DNA of 64,000 nt from Sphingopyxis sp. MWB1 (GCF_000763945.1 NZ_JQFJ01000001.1:130346-194345), one strand, 5' to 3'; shown: positions 16,119 to 24,958, counted from the first letter of the stretch. Translations and numbers: made by a program. The notes: generated by a model from the sequence alone, not told the origin.

Positions 16119-17228
16119 TTAGTTGCCGGGCTTTTTCCCGCTCCTGGCCGTGCTGGTTGTGCGCGCCGTAGCGGGCTTGGACGCTGGCTTTTTAGGCGCG
16201 CTTTTGCTTGCCGCCGTTTTTGTGGCAGCGGCCTTGGCCGGGCTTGCCTTGGTCGGCGCAGCCTTGGCGGCAGCCGGTTTGGCGGTCGCCGCTTTGGCTG
16301 TCGCAGCCTTGGCCGCCGGCTTTTTGCTGGCCGCTGGCTTGGCGGCGGCGCTGCTCGTGCGGGCGGGGCCTGTAGCGGCCGTCTTGGCCTTGACAGGCGC
16401 GCTTGCTGCCGCCTTGGCACCGGCCGTTTTGGGCGCCGCGGCTTTGGGCGCGGTTACCTTGCTGGCTGCCCCCTTGGCGGGGGTCGCCGCCTTGGCCGTT
16501 TTGGCCGCGCCGCCGACCGCCTTGCTCGCGGTCGATTTGGTCGCACTGGCCTTTTTGGCGGCGGCAGGCGCGGCAGCTTTTGAAGTGGTCTTGGCCGTCT
16601 TGGCGACATCGTCGCTGGCGGATTCGACCGCATCGCTCACCTTGGCGCTGACATCCTTGGCGGCATCGCTTGCCTTGGCGGCGGCATCCTTGGCCGCGTC
16701 GGCTGCGTCGGACGCGAGCGAGCGCATCTTGGCCTCCGCCTCGTCATCCTTGCCGCTCATCACCAGCCACGCCATGGCGCCCGATGCAAGCAGCGCCAGC
16801 AGCGTGAGCCAATAGCCCATATGCCACTCGACATTAATCATGGTGAGTGCCGCGCGGTCCATTCCGCCCGTTCCCCCGCTTTTGGCGGCTTCGGCCAGAA
16901 TGGCGTCCTTGCTGTAGCGCATGGTGCCCATGAAAATGAGGATCAGCGCCGCGGCGGATGTGCCGAGCACATATTTGGCACTCTCTCGCCCACGCGTGAA
17001 GAGGAAGAACAACCCTCCGGCGATAGCCAGCAGGGCAAGGACAAGCAGAATGTTGAGACCGGCGCCGTCGCCCGCCCCGCTGGCGCGGCCCATGGTCGAT
17101 ATATTGCCAAAAGCGAGGCCGAAGCCGGTCGCTTCGGCGACCTTTTGTTGAGAACAGCTGACCGTCATCCAGGGCAGCAGAAAAGCGAGTAACGCAATTG
17201 CCTTGGGTATTCGTATCCACTTCCACAT
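16119..17228 (-). CDS. Membrane protein with histone-H1-like Ala/Lys/Pro-rich C-terminal tail
   Basis: 369 aa from ATG 17228 (GGGGGAAC upstream). Four hydrophobic segments: about residues 9-27 (IALLAFLLPWMTVSC), 55-75 (LNILLVLALLAIAGGLFFLF), 83-101 and 136-155. Then a charged amphipathic stretch of DAAKDAAAKASDAAKD-type repeats, then about 160 residues made almost wholly of Ala, Lys, Pro, Ser and Thr with AAKPAA / KKPA units, like histone H1 tails and bacterial AlgP/HC1-type proteins. No catalytic motif. The tail would bind nucleic acid or acidic polymer; whether it faces the cytoplasm is not certain. It does not belong to a family I can name. It is upstream of mtgA and downstream of rpoH on the same strand. 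Confidence 0.8.
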   Translation of the reverse strand: MWKWIRIPKAIALLAFLLPWMTVSCSQQKVAEATGFGLAFGNISTMGRASGAGDGAGLNILLVLALLAIAGGLFFLFTRGRESAKYVLGTSAAALILIFMGTMRYSKDAILAEAAKSGGTGGMDRAALTMINVEWHMGYWLTLLALLASGAMAWLVMSGKDDEAEAKMRSLASDAADAAKDAAAKASDAAKDVSAKVSDAVESASDDVAKTAKTTSKAAAPAAAKKASATKSTASKAVGGAAKTAKAATPAKGAASKVTAPKAAAPKTAGAKAAASAPVKAKTAATGPARTSSAAAKPAASKKPAAKAATAKAATAKPAAAKAAPTKASPAKAAATKTAASKSAPKKPASKPATARTTSTARSGKKPGN

Positions 17229-17371
17229 GGCGAGTTCCCCCTCGATCAATTTCGACGAGAGGCTAACCGATCATGCTTCTGTGTCAATCGCGTAGCGTTA
17301 ACCCTGGTTTCGGAACCGTTGGCAGCGCCGCGAAGCCATGCTCAACCGAGAAAGCAGCCGGCCGCGGCGCG

Positions 17372-18274
17372 TCAACCGGCCAAAAGGCGGCGTTCGCCTG
17401 CCAGATTCAGCATGGCCTTTTGCAGCTTTTCGAACGCGCGCACTTCGATCTGGCGCACACGCTCGCGGCTGACGTCGTAAACCTGGCTAAGATCCTCCAG
17501 CGTCTTAGGGTCATCGGTCAGCCGACGTTCGGTGAGGATGTGCCGTTCGCGCTCGTTAAGTGTTTCCAGCGCCTCGGTCAGCAATTCGTGCCGAACCTGG
17601 CGCTCCTGCGCTTCGGCGACGCGCTCGTCCTGCAGGGGACCGTCATCGTCGAGCAGATCCTGCCACTGGCTGTCGCCATCCTCGCCCATGGGGACGTTGA
17701 GCGACGTATCGCCGCCCATCGCCATGCGGCGATTCATGCTGATCACCTCATCTTCGGTGACGCCCAAATCCTTGGCGATTTTGGCGACATTTTCGGGGCT
17801 GAGGTCGCCATCCTCAAAGGCTTCAAGATTATTCTTCATCCGACGAAGGTTGAAGAAGAGCTTTTTCTGCGCCGCAGTGGTGCCCATTTTGACAAGGCTC
17901 CACGAACGCAGGATAAATTCCTGGATCGAGGCACGAATCCACCACATCGCATAGGTGGCGAGGCGGAAGCCGCGTTCGGGGTCGAATTTCTTGACCCCCT
18001 GCATCAGGCCGATATTGCCCTCTGAAATCAGCTCGCTGACCGGCAGGCCATAGCCGCGATAGCCCATGGCGATTTTGGCGACGAGACGCAGGTGCGAAGT
18101 GACGAGCTGCGCCGCTGCTTCACTGTCGCCATGTTCCTGAAAACGTTTGGCGAGCATATATTCCTGCTCGGGCGTGAGCAGAGGGAATTTCCGAATTTCG
18201 GCCAGATAGCGGTTCAGGCTGGCTTCGCCGCCAAGCGCGGGCACTACGGCCGGAACATTGCTTTTATTAGCCAT
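17372..18274 (-). CDS. rpoH: RNA polymerase heat-shock sigma factor RpoH (sigma-32)
   Basis: 300 aa. Region 1.2/2: SLNRYLAEIRKFPLLTPEQE, then AAQLVTSHLRLVAKIAMGYRGYG, and the core-binding/-10 segment FDPERGFRLATYAMWWIRASIQEF. The RpoH-box-like stretch WSLVKMGTTAAQKKLFFNLR separates it from RpoD. Region 4 helix-turn-helix is TLEDLSQVYDVSRERVRQIEVRA near the C-terminus. It directs transcription of chaperone and protease genes after heat or envelope stress. It is downstream of rluD on the same strand, and has its own promoter-like sequence at 18306-18334. Assignment is firm; many sphingomonads have more than one RpoH. Confidence 0.96.
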   Translation of the reverse strand: MANKSNVPAVVPALGGEASLNRYLAEIRKFPLLTPEQEYMLAKRFQEHGDSEAAAQLVTSHLRLVAKIAMGYRGYGLPVSELISEGNIGLMQGVKKFDPERGFRLATYAMWWIRASIQEFILRSWSLVKMGTTAAQKKLFFNLRRMKNNLEAFEDGDLSPENVAKIAKDLGVTEDEVISMNRRMAMGGDTSLNVPMGEDGDSQWQDLLDDDGPLQDERVAEAQERQVRHELLTEALETLNERERHILTERRLTDDPKTLEDLSQVYDVSRERVRQIEVRAFEKLQKAMLNLAGERRLLAG

Positions 18275-18305
18275 TGGAGAGCGTCTTCCCTATAAGTTGA
18301 AGATC

Positions 18306-18334
18306 ATTTTGCCGAGGTTGCGTCCGTCGGTCAA
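18306..18334 (-). promoter_or_regulatory. Probable vegetative promoter of rpoH
   Basis: On the minus strand TTGACC (18334-18329) and CAAAAT (18311-18306) are spaced by 17 bases, a good sigma-70-like pair, 30 bases before the rpoH start codon. It falls in the short AT-richer gap between rluD and rpoH. Confidence 0.5.
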
Positions 18335-18354
18335 AATAGATTTTCATTCAAAAT

Positions 18355-19341
18355 TTAAATGCGCAGTTCATTGATCAGTTCCCGCATGTCGGCGGGCAAT
18401 TCACTGTCGAGCGCGATCTTTTTACCGTTCACTGGATGAATAAAAGCCAAATGGGCGGCGTGCAATGCCTGGCGCGCAAATCCTCGCGCTTTCAGCACGT
18501 CCGACAGCGGTTTGCGGGCGCGGCCATAGACGGGATCGCCCAGCAGCGGATGACCGATATGCGCCATATGGACGCGCACCTGATGCGTCCGCCCCGTTTC
18601 GAGCCGGCATTCGACGACGCTGGCGAAGGACAAGGGTTCGAGTGTGCGATAATGGGTGATGGCATGTTTGCCGCGTCCGGGGGCAACGACCGCCATTTTC
18701 TTGCGATTGGTGGACGAGCGGCCCAGCGCGGCGTCGACCGTGCCGCTTGCGGGCATCGGACGGCCGGTGGCGATGGCGATATAGCGGCGGTCGATGCTGT
18801 GCGCGGCAAATTGCCTGGCGAGCCCTTCATGCGCCTTGTCGTGTTTGGCGGCGACGATCAGCCCGCTTGTGTCCTTGTCGATGCGGTGGACGATGCCGGG
18901 ACGCGCCACGCCGCCAATTCCCGAAAGCTGACCCCGGCAATGATGAAGCAGGGCGTTGACCATCGTGCCGTCGAGATTGCCCGCGGCCGGATGGACCACC
19001 ATGCCCGCAGGCTTGTCGACGACGATCAGATGCTCATCCTCATAGGCGATGACGAGATCGAGATCCTGCGCGATATTATGCGCGGGCGCCGGGGCGGGGA
19101 GGCGGAGGGAGAGGGTGGCGGGCGCGGTGGCCTTGATCGCCGGGTCCCAGAGAATAGCGCCGCTGTCGTCGGTGACGCGGCCGCCCTTGATCAGATTTTT
19201 GAGCCTTTCACGCGAAAGATCGGGCAGGGCGTCGGCCAGCGCGCGGTCGAGCCGCAGTCCGGCGGCGCTGCCGTCCAGCGCGATGGTCAAAATCTGGTCG
19301 TCCCCCTGCATCGTGGGAAATGTGGGCGACGACGCGCGCAT
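18355..19341 (-). CDS. rluD: 23S rRNA pseudouridine synthase, RluA/RluD family
   Basis: 328 aa from ATG 19341; ATG 19311 is an in-frame alternative and neither has a strong ribosome site. An N-terminal S4 RNA-binding domain (LRLDRALADALPDLSRERLK, GGRVTDD) is followed by the RluA catalytic domain with HRIDKDTSGLIVAAK, whose Asp is the nucleophile, and ECRLETGRTHQVRVHMAHIG, the second family signature. RluD makes pseudouridines in helix 69 of 23S rRNA. Linkage rluD-rpoH on one strand is common in this group. Confidence 0.93.
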   Translation of the reverse strand: MRASSPTFPTMQGDDQILTIALDGSAAGLRLDRALADALPDLSRERLKNLIKGGRVTDDSGAILWDPAIKATAPATLSLRLPAPAPAHNIAQDLDLVIAYEDEHLIVVDKPAGMVVHPAAGNLDGTMVNALLHHCRGQLSGIGGVARPGIVHRIDKDTSGLIVAAKHDKAHEGLARQFAAHSIDRRYIAIATGRPMPASGTVDAALGRSSTNRKKMAVVAPGRGKHAITHYRTLEPLSFASVVECRLETGRTHQVRVHMAHIGHPLLGDPVYGRARKPLSDVLKARGFARQALHAAHLAFIHPVNGKKIALDSELPADMRELINELRI

Positions 19342-19437
19342 TTCAAGGGCATCGCCGCTTGCACTTCGGGGGATGCCTGCCCTAGTAGCGCTTCTGCGCC
19401 GGACCTTTTCCGATCATAGCGCTGGGGACCTTCATTC

Positions 19438-20079
19438 ATGACTGACGATCGCGTCGATTTTGCCTCCATGATGGCTTCGCGCCTCTGCCACGATTTGCTG
19501 AGCCCCGTGGGCGCCTTTGCCAATGGGTTGGAACTGCTGGCCGACGAACAGGACCCGGAGATGCGTGCCCGCTGCGTCGAATTGCTGGAACAAAGCGCAC
19601 GGACATCGGCAGCGAAGCTGAAGTTTTTTCGCCTCGCGTTCGGATCGGCCGGCGGTTTTGGCGAAGCGGTGCCGCCGACGGAGGCCAAGGCGGCGATTGA
19701 GGGGATTATGGCCGACCGGCCGATCACGCTCAACTGGATGCTCGGCGATGAGGCGCTGCCCAAGCCGGCGGTGAAGATCATCCTCAACCTCGCGCTGATC
19801 CTGGTCGATGCGCTGGTGCGGGGCGGGCGGCTCGATGTGGGGTGCGAGCGGCAGGCGGACGGGGCGATTGAAATCGCGCTTCATGCCGAGGCCGAACGCA
19901 TTTTGGTCGATGCCAATGTCGAGCGCATATTGGCGGAAGGCGAAGGGGCGGCCGACATGACGTCGCGCACCGCAACCGCCGTGCTGGTCCAGGCGGTCGC
20001 CAGGCAAAATCGCGGCACGGTGATGCTGGCGCGCGAAACCCCGACCTCCCTGCTGGTGGGAGCGGTGCTGCGCCCCTGA
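19438..20079 (+). CDS. chpT: Histidine phosphotransferase ChpT
   Basis: 213 aa. The N-terminal DHp-like helix has ASRLCHDLLSPVGAFANGLEL with the phospho-accepting His at residue 18, the ChpT hallmark. The C-terminal half is a degenerate GHKL-like fold without ATP-binding boxes. In Caulobacter ChpT passes phosphate from CckA to CtrA and CpdR, controlling the cell cycle, motility and gene-transfer agents. cckA is also in this window (34283-36718). It lies directly upstream of the chemotaxis operon but is separated from it by a terminator and about 360 bases. Confidence 0.93.
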   Translation: MTDDRVDFASMMASRLCHDLLSPVGAFANGLELLADEQDPEMRARCVELLEQSARTSAAKLKFFRLAFGSAGGFGEAVPPTEAKAAIEGIMADRPITLNWMLGDEALPKPAVKIILNLALILVDALVRGGRLDVGCERQADGAIEIALHAEAERILVDANVERILAEGEGAADMTSRTATAVLVQAVARQNRGTVMLARETPTSLLVGAVLRP

Positions 20080-20120
20080 TCGCAGGAGCTTTTTGAGGAC
20101 CCGGACCGGAGATTGGCTTC

Positions 20121-20138
20121 GCCGGGCTCGCAATGACG
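20121..20138. repeat. Dispersed intergenic repeat fragment
   Basis: GCCGGGCTCGCAATGACG is identical to 41871-41888, where it forms half of a hairpin. Both copies are intergenic and both follow GGAGATT-like sequence, so they belong to one dispersed family. Confidence 0.6.
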
Positions 20139-20327
20139 TGCGTCGGGGATGAGTTTTTGGGCGAAAGTTGACGAAAGTGTCACGCAGCATAGGGCAAGCG
20201 TGCGGATGGGCGCCCCATTTCACGCATTATTATCAATGATTTAACTTGCATCGACTTGATTTTCACCGGGGTTTCCGCGCGGGAAAGCTGAAGGGGTAGC
20301 GCGCTGCGGCGGTCCCTTGGCGGTGGA

Positions 20328-20362
20328 TGCCGCCCCGAGGGGGGCAGTTTTCCTCCTTTTTT
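20328..20362 (+). terminator. Probable terminator of chpT
   Basis: TGCC(G)CCCC and GGGGGGCA form a GC-rich hairpin followed by TTTTCCTCCTTTTTT. It lies in the space between chpT and cheA, reading on the plus strand, though about 250 bases after the chpT stop. Confidence 0.5.
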
Positions 20363-20372
20363 GACAAGGCGG

Positions 20373-20391
20373 TAAAAGTCTTTTTAACCAT
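20373..20391 (+). promoter_or_regulatory. CtrA-like binding site before cheA
   Basis: TAAA-N7-TTAACCAT matches 7 of 8 positions of the CtrA consensus TTAA-N7-TTAA and carries the CCAT extension seen in many CtrA half-sites. It starts 6 bases after TTGACA (20361-20366), so it would overlap the spacer and -10 region of the cheA promoter. CtrA control is inference. Confidence 0.5.
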
Positions 20392-20437
20392 TATCGGTCA
20401 GGGTGACGGCTCGATATCGAGGCGTGCCAGGACCGCA

Positions 20438-22960
20438 ATGGACGATCTGCTGAACGATTTTCTCGCTGAAACAACCGAAATCCTCGCAGAGGCTGGCGGG
20501 GCGATTGTGGCGTGGGAAGCCGATCCGGCGGATCGGACGCAGTTGGACGCGATTTTCCGCCTGTTGCACACGATCAAGGGCAGTTCGGGCTTTTTGCCAC
20601 TGCCGCGCGTCACCGCCCTGTCGCATGCTGCCGAAGATGCGCTGGATCAGGTGCGGCGCGGCGCGCGAACCGCAACCCCCGCGCTGGTGAGCGCAATATT
20701 GGGAATTGTCGACCGACTGAACAGCCTGTGCGATGCGCTCGGCGATCAGGGCAGCGAACCGGCGGGCGATGACCGCGCGGTAATCGCGGCGCTGGATACG
20801 GCCGATGCTGCCGACGCTGCGGCGGAAGCGCCGCCATCGCTGGCACAGCCGGAGGAGCCGCAGGCGATGCCCGGCGATGCGGCCCCGGTAGAAGTCGCGG
20901 GCATTCCGCTGCGCCGCGAAGATGATCTAGCGGGCGAGACGCAAAGCTGGCGCTCGATCCGCGTGCCGCTGCAATTGCTCGATTCGGTGATGACCGGGGT
21001 GACCGACATCGTGCTCGCGCGCAATGAATTTGCCCGGATGCTGCGCGAATCGGGCGTTGATCCGGCGATAATCGGGGCGTTCGATCGCTTGTCCGATTCG
21101 ATCGCGGCGATGCGCCAGTCGGTCAGCCATATGCGGATGCAGCGCATCGACAAATTATTCGCGCCCCTGCCGCGCATCGTGCGCGATCTGGCGCGCGATC
21201 TGGGAAAGAAGGTTCATTTCGAAACGACCGGCGGCGAGGTCGAGCTGGACCGCGAAATGATGGAGAATATCCGCGACCCGCTGATCCACATCATCCGCAA
21301 TGCCATCGACCATGGGGTGGAGCCGCTGGAAGACCGGGTGAAGGCGGGAAAGAATATCACCGCGACCCTGTCGGTGTCGGCGCGCCAGTCGGGCAATCAG
21401 ATTGAAATTGCGGTGCGCGACGACGGGCGCGGCCTGTCCCCCGATAAAATTGTCGCCAAGGCCGTGGGTGCGCAATTGATCAGCGCTGCAGAGGCGCGTC
21501 AGCTGAGCATGGAAGACAAGCTCGACCTGATTTTCCGCCCCGGATTTTCCACCGCATCGCGCGTTACCGAAGTGTCGGGGCGCGGGGTCGGCATGGATAT
21601 TGTCAAAGCCAATATCGAGAAGATCGGCGGCGTCGTCGAATTGCAGAATGACGAAGGATGCGGGCTGGCCCTGATCCTGCGCGTGCCGATGACGCTGACG
21701 ATCATATCGGGGCTGATGCTGCGCGCGGGCGGATATGATTTTGCGGTGCCAAGAGGCGCAGTGCGCGAAATTTTGCTGGAAAACAGCGATACGGTGCGGA
21801 TCGACCGGGTCGGCGGCGGCGAAGTCGCGACCATTCGCGGCGAACGCTATCCCTTGTTGCGGCTCGAAACGGTGCTGGGATGCGGCGATACGCCCGGTCC
21901 CGATGTCGATGCGGACGAAGAAGAGGAAGACCGGGCCATCGTCGTGGTGCGGCCAAGCCAGGGACAAAGCTATGCGTTGAGCGTGGCGGCGATCCATGAT
22001 CAGGAGGAGCTGGTGATCAAGCCTGCTGCGCCGATGATCATGGCGACGGGGCTTTATGCCGGAACCACCCTGCCGGATCATGGCCGCCCGGTGCTGTTGC
22101 TGGATGTTCAGGGATTGATCGGCGCGGCCGGGATCGACGCCAGCGAGGCGGGGCGCAACGCGCTTCGCGAAGCGGACGCGGTCGCCGATAGCGGCGAGGA
22201 TCTGGACCGGGCGCAATTGCTGTTGTTCGAAGAAGAAGGCTGCGCCCTGCGCGGCGTACGCCTGTCGGTCGTCGAGCGCGTCGAAGATATAGCCGCCGAT
22301 GCATTTTTCATGACCGGGGGCCGGGTCGCGGTTCGGATTGGCGAGGATATATTGCCCGTCCATGCCGCGAAAAAGCCCGAGGGGCCGGCGAACGTCAAAC
22401 TGCTGCGGCTTTATGACGGCCGCTCAGCGCTTTGCTATCCCATTGCCACCATCCGCGATATCGTGCGCCTTCCGCTGGATATGCAGCCCGCGCCGACGCC
22501 GGGAACCATTGCGGGGGTCACGCTGGTTTCGGGCGAGCCGGTGGAGTTGATCGATCCCCATTGGCTGATGGCGCAGCATGTGCAGCCGATCCGCGAGGGC
22601 GCCGCCGGACAGCCGCTTTGCCAGCTGCTTGACGATGATGATGGCTGGGGCGAGCATTTCCTCGCGCCGCTGCTTCGCGCCGCAGGCTATCGGGTGGAGC
22701 GCATCCGGCCCGAAACCGGGGAAAGCGCGACCGCCGCTGAACGAGCCGCCGCCGCGCCGCGGCCCGATATTCTCCTGTCGCTGACCGATGAAGGAAGCGA
22801 TGCGGCGCGCGATGCCCCCGGCCCGGATGTGCCGGTGATCCGCTTGCGCAGCAGCGCGCTGCCGGCAGGACCCGAGGATCAGAGCGTCTATCGTTATGAC
22901 CGCGCCGCCCTGTTCGAAGCGCTGGGTCGCCATGTCGGGCGAGGGCGCGGTCATGGATAA
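20438..22960 (+). CDS. cheA: Chemotaxis histidine kinase CheA with a degenerate C-terminal receiver
   Basis: 840 aa from ATG 20438; the longer frame upstream covers the promoter. Domains: HPt at 1-105 with phospho-His44 in RLLHTIKGSSGF; dimerisation/P3 from about 176; GHKL ATPase with N box HIIRNAIDHGVEP near 283, then DDGRGLSPDKI and SGRGVGMDIVKA; CheW-like domain from about 420 (LMLRAGGYDFAVPRGAVREI); a second CheW-like region at about 590-700; and a last ~115 residues that resemble a receiver (LLDDDDGWGEHFLAPLLRAAG) but lack the phospho-Asp, having PDILLSLTDEG instead. It phosphorylates CheY and CheB in response to chemoreceptors. The start of cheW overlaps its last codons. Confidence 0.93.
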   Translation: MDDLLNDFLAETTEILAEAGGAIVAWEADPADRTQLDAIFRLLHTIKGSSGFLPLPRVTALSHAAEDALDQVRRGARTATPALVSAILGIVDRLNSLCDALGDQGSEPAGDDRAVIAALDTADAADAAAEAPPSLAQPEEPQAMPGDAAPVEVAGIPLRREDDLAGETQSWRSIRVPLQLLDSVMTGVTDIVLARNEFARMLRESGVDPAIIGAFDRLSDSIAAMRQSVSHMRMQRIDKLFAPLPRIVRDLARDLGKKVHFETTGGEVELDREMMENIRDPLIHIIRNAIDHGVEPLEDRVKAGKNITATLSVSARQSGNQIEIAVRDDGRGLSPDKIVAKAVGAQLISAAEARQLSMEDKLDLIFRPGFSTASRVTEVSGRGVGMDIVKANIEKIGGVVELQNDEGCGLALILRVPMTLTIISGLMLRAGGYDFAVPRGAVREILLENSDTVRIDRVGGGEVATIRGERYPLLRLETVLGCGDTPGPDVDADEEEEDRAIVVVRPSQGQSYALSVAAIHDQEELVIKPAAPMIMATGLYAGTTLPDHGRPVLLLDVQGLIGAAGIDASEAGRNALREADAVADSGEDLDRAQLLLFEEEGCALRGVRLSVVERVEDIAADAFFMTGGRVAVRIGEDILPVHAAKKPEGPANVKLLRLYDGRSALCYPIATIRDIVRLPLDMQPAPTPGTIAGVTLVSGEPVELIDPHWLMAQHVQPIREGAAGQPLCQLLDDDDGWGEHFLAPLLRAAGYRVERIRPETGESATAAERAAAAPRPDILLSLTDEGSDAARDAPGPDVPVIRLRSSALPAGPEDQSVYRYDRAALFEALGRHVGRGRGHG

Positions 22961-23390
22961 GCTGTATCTGATCGCGCGGATCGCCGATACGCGCGTTGCG
23001 CTGCGCTCGCGGGCCATTCATTCGGTCGTGTCGGTTGGCACCCCGGTGCCGGTTCCCGGCGCCCCGCCGCATGTCGCCGGGCTGTTCGCCCTGCGGAGCC
23101 GGGTCTTTACGCTGATTGACCCGCATGTCGTGGTCGGGCTGCCGCCAATCAATATATCACCGGGCCAGCGGGTCGTTTTGGTGGAGGTGGCGGGTCATGG
23201 CTATGCCTTGCTGGCCGATGCCGTCGAAGACGTCTGTTTCATCGACGCCGAAGAAACGCGAATCGCCAGCCGATTGTCGGACGGCTGGGCCCAGGTGGCC
23301 GATGCCATGATCGAACATGATGGCGCGTCGCTGCTGGTGGTCGATCCATCGGGCTTTGTCGCACTGCCGGCCATGCGAGTCGCAGGATAG
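22953..23390 (+). CDS. cheW: CheW-like coupling protein
   Basis: 145 aa from ATG 22953, overlapping the cheA stop by 8 bases. CheW fold motifs are MDKLYLIARIADTRVALRSR, APPHVAGLFALRSRVFTLID and VVLVEVAGHGYALLADAVED. CheW links chemoreceptor tips to CheA. The tight overlap means it is made together with CheA. It is shorter and more divergent than enteric CheW, which suits an alphaproteobacterial array. Confidence 0.9.
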   Translation: MDKLYLIARIADTRVALRSRAIHSVVSVGTPVPVPGAPPHVAGLFALRSRVFTLIDPHVVVGLPPINISPGQRVVLVEVAGHGYALLADAVEDVCFIDAEETRIASRLSDGWAQVADAMIEHDGASLLVVDPSGFVALPAMRVAG

Positions 23391-23456
23391 TTTCATTAAC
23401 GGGGTGAACACTCATTTGCTTTAGTGGCAGGTGATCCAGGGGGTCGGAGTAAAGAA

Positions 23457-23831
23457 ATGTCGAAAAGCTGCTTGGTCGTCGATGACAGCAAGGTCATTCG
23501 CAAGGTCGCGCGTCACATATTGGAAAGCATGTCCTTTGCCGTGGAGGAAGCGGCCGACGGACAGGAGGCCCTGAGCTTTTGTCAGGCGCACAGGCCCGAT
23601 GTCATCCTGCTCGACTGGAATATGCCCGTCATGAGCGGAATGGAATTTCTGGGCGCTTTCAATGACTTGGACTATGGACGAGACGAACGCCCGCGAGTCG
23701 TTTTCTGCACCACCGAAAACAGCATGGACCATATTCGTGCGGCAATCGAAGCCGGGGCGGACGAATATGTGATGAAGCCGTTCGATCGCGAAACGCTCGA
23801 AGGAAAGTTGCAACTCGTCGGCGTCGCCTGA
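23457..23831 (+). CDS. cheY: CheY-type single-domain response regulator
   Basis: 124 aa from ATG 23457, behind GGAGTAAAGAA. Receiver residues are all present: acidic pair in VVDDSK (Asp9, Asp10), phospho-Asp53 in ILLDWNMPVMSG, Thr in FCTTEN and Lys in VMKPFD. No output domain. It is the phosphorylated messenger from CheA to the flagellar motor, or a phosphate sink. It sits 66 bases after cheW and 8 bases before cheB. Confidence 0.93.
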   Translation: MSKSCLVVDDSKVIRKVARHILESMSFAVEEAADGQEALSFCQAHRPDVILLDWNMPVMSGMEFLGAFNDLDYGRDERPRVVFCTTENSMDHIRAAIEAGADEYVMKPFDRETLEGKLQLVGVA

Positions 23832-23839
23832 GGCCCGCC

Positions 23840-24958
23840 ATGTCCGTTGTCCAATCAAGAATTCCTGAATCAAGCCCGGCGCCTTCCCCCGGCAGCGGGC
23901 GTGCGGTGCGCGTCATGCTGGTCGACGACAGTCTGGTCGTCCGCAGCATTTTGGAAAGGATCGTCCAGCAAAGACCCGAACTGGAAGTATGCGCCTCGGT
24001 CCCCTCTGCCCAGGAGGCGCTGGCCTATCTCGACCGCGAGCCGGTCGATGTCATCATCCTCGATATTGAAATGCCCGGAATGACGGGCATGGATGCGCTG
24101 CCCCATATCGTCGATCGGGCGGCCAATGCGCGCGTGCTGATCCTTTCATCCAATTGCGTGGAAGGTGGACCGGCGGCGATTGAGGCGCTTTCGCTTGGCG
24201 CGAGCGATACGCTGGCCAAGCCGGGGCGCGGCAGCTTTGCCGGGCGTTTTGCCGAAACGCTGACCGAGCGCATCCTGTCGCTGGGGCAACGCCCGCAACC
24301 CCTGCCGCTGCGCTCGCGCCCCGCTGCGGGGAAGGCCGCCACCCCGGTCGCAATGGCCGCTGCCGAACATCAGCGGCTCGATTGCATCGCCATCGCCGCT
24401 TCGACCGGAGGCATCCCGGCCTTTGCGACATTTCTGGCCAATCTCGACCCCCGCACCACTGCCCCGATCCTGTTGACGCAGCATCTGCCCGCGGCCTTCA
24501 TGGAATATTATGCGCGTCAGATCGCGACGCTGACGACGCGCAAAGTCTGTGTGGCGGAATCCGGAATGGCGGTGGAGCCCAATCATATCTACCTGGCGCC
24601 GGGCGATGCCCATCTGATGGTGGTGGTCAATGGCCGCCGCCGCGAAATTGCGCTCGACCGGCGGCCGGTCGATAATGGCTGCTGCCCCTCCGCCGACCCG
24701 ATGCTGGCGTCGGTCGCCGAAGCCTACGGCAGCGGAGGCGTCGCGCTGATCCTGTCGGGCATGGGCCGCGACGGCGCGCGCGGCGCGGCGCGGGTCAAGC
24801 AGGTGGGGGGCGCGGTGTTCGCGCAGGCGCCCGAAACCTGTGTCATCTGGGGAATGCCGGGCGCCGTCGCCAAGGAAGGCATTGCGAACGCGACGCTGAA
24901 CCCCGATGCCATCGCCTTGTTGCTGCGAAGTTTCCAGAGCAGGCGGCCCCGCCCGTGA
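23840..24958 (+). CDS. cheB: Protein-glutamate methylesterase/deamidase CheB
   Basis: 372 aa. The receiver domain (about 22-140) has VMLVDDSLVVR, phospho-Asp in IILDIEMPGMTG and the switch Lys in LAKPGRG. A linker rich in Pro/Arg leads to the CheB_methylest domain with Ser in IAASTGGIPA, His in LLTQHLPAAFMEYYARQ and Asp in LSGMGRDGARGA. It removes methyl groups from chemoreceptors for adaptation. The stop overlaps cheR (TGATG), so the opposing enzymes are co-translated. Confidence 0.96.
   Translation: MSVVQSRIPESSPAPSPGSGRAVRVMLVDDSLVVRSILERIVQQRPELEVCASVPSAQEALAYLDREPVDVIILDIEMPGMTGMDALPHIVDRAANARVLILSSNCVEGGPAAIEALSLGASDTLAKPGRGSFAGRFAETLTERILSLGQRPQPLPLRSRPAAGKAATPVAMAAAEHQRLDCIAIAASTGGIPAFATFLANLDPRTTAPILLTQHLPAAFMEYYARQIATLTTRKVCVAESGMAVEPNHIYLAPGDAHLMVVVNGRRREIALDRRPVDNGCCPSADPMLASVAEAYGSGGVALILSGMGRDGARGAARVKQVGGAVFAQAPETCVIWGMPGAVAKEGIANATLNPDAIALLLRSFQSRRPRP

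Larger units (their letters stand above)
20080..20437. other. Intergenic region: repeat, terminator and cheA promoter
   Basis: No gene. Contents in order: a short copy of a dispersed repeat (20121-20138), an AT-rich stretch, a hairpin followed by T-rich sequence (20328-20362) that probably ends chpT transcription, TTGACA at 20361-20366 as a possible -35 box, and a CtrA-like site at 20373-20391. ATG 20438 of cheA follows. Confidence 0.6.
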
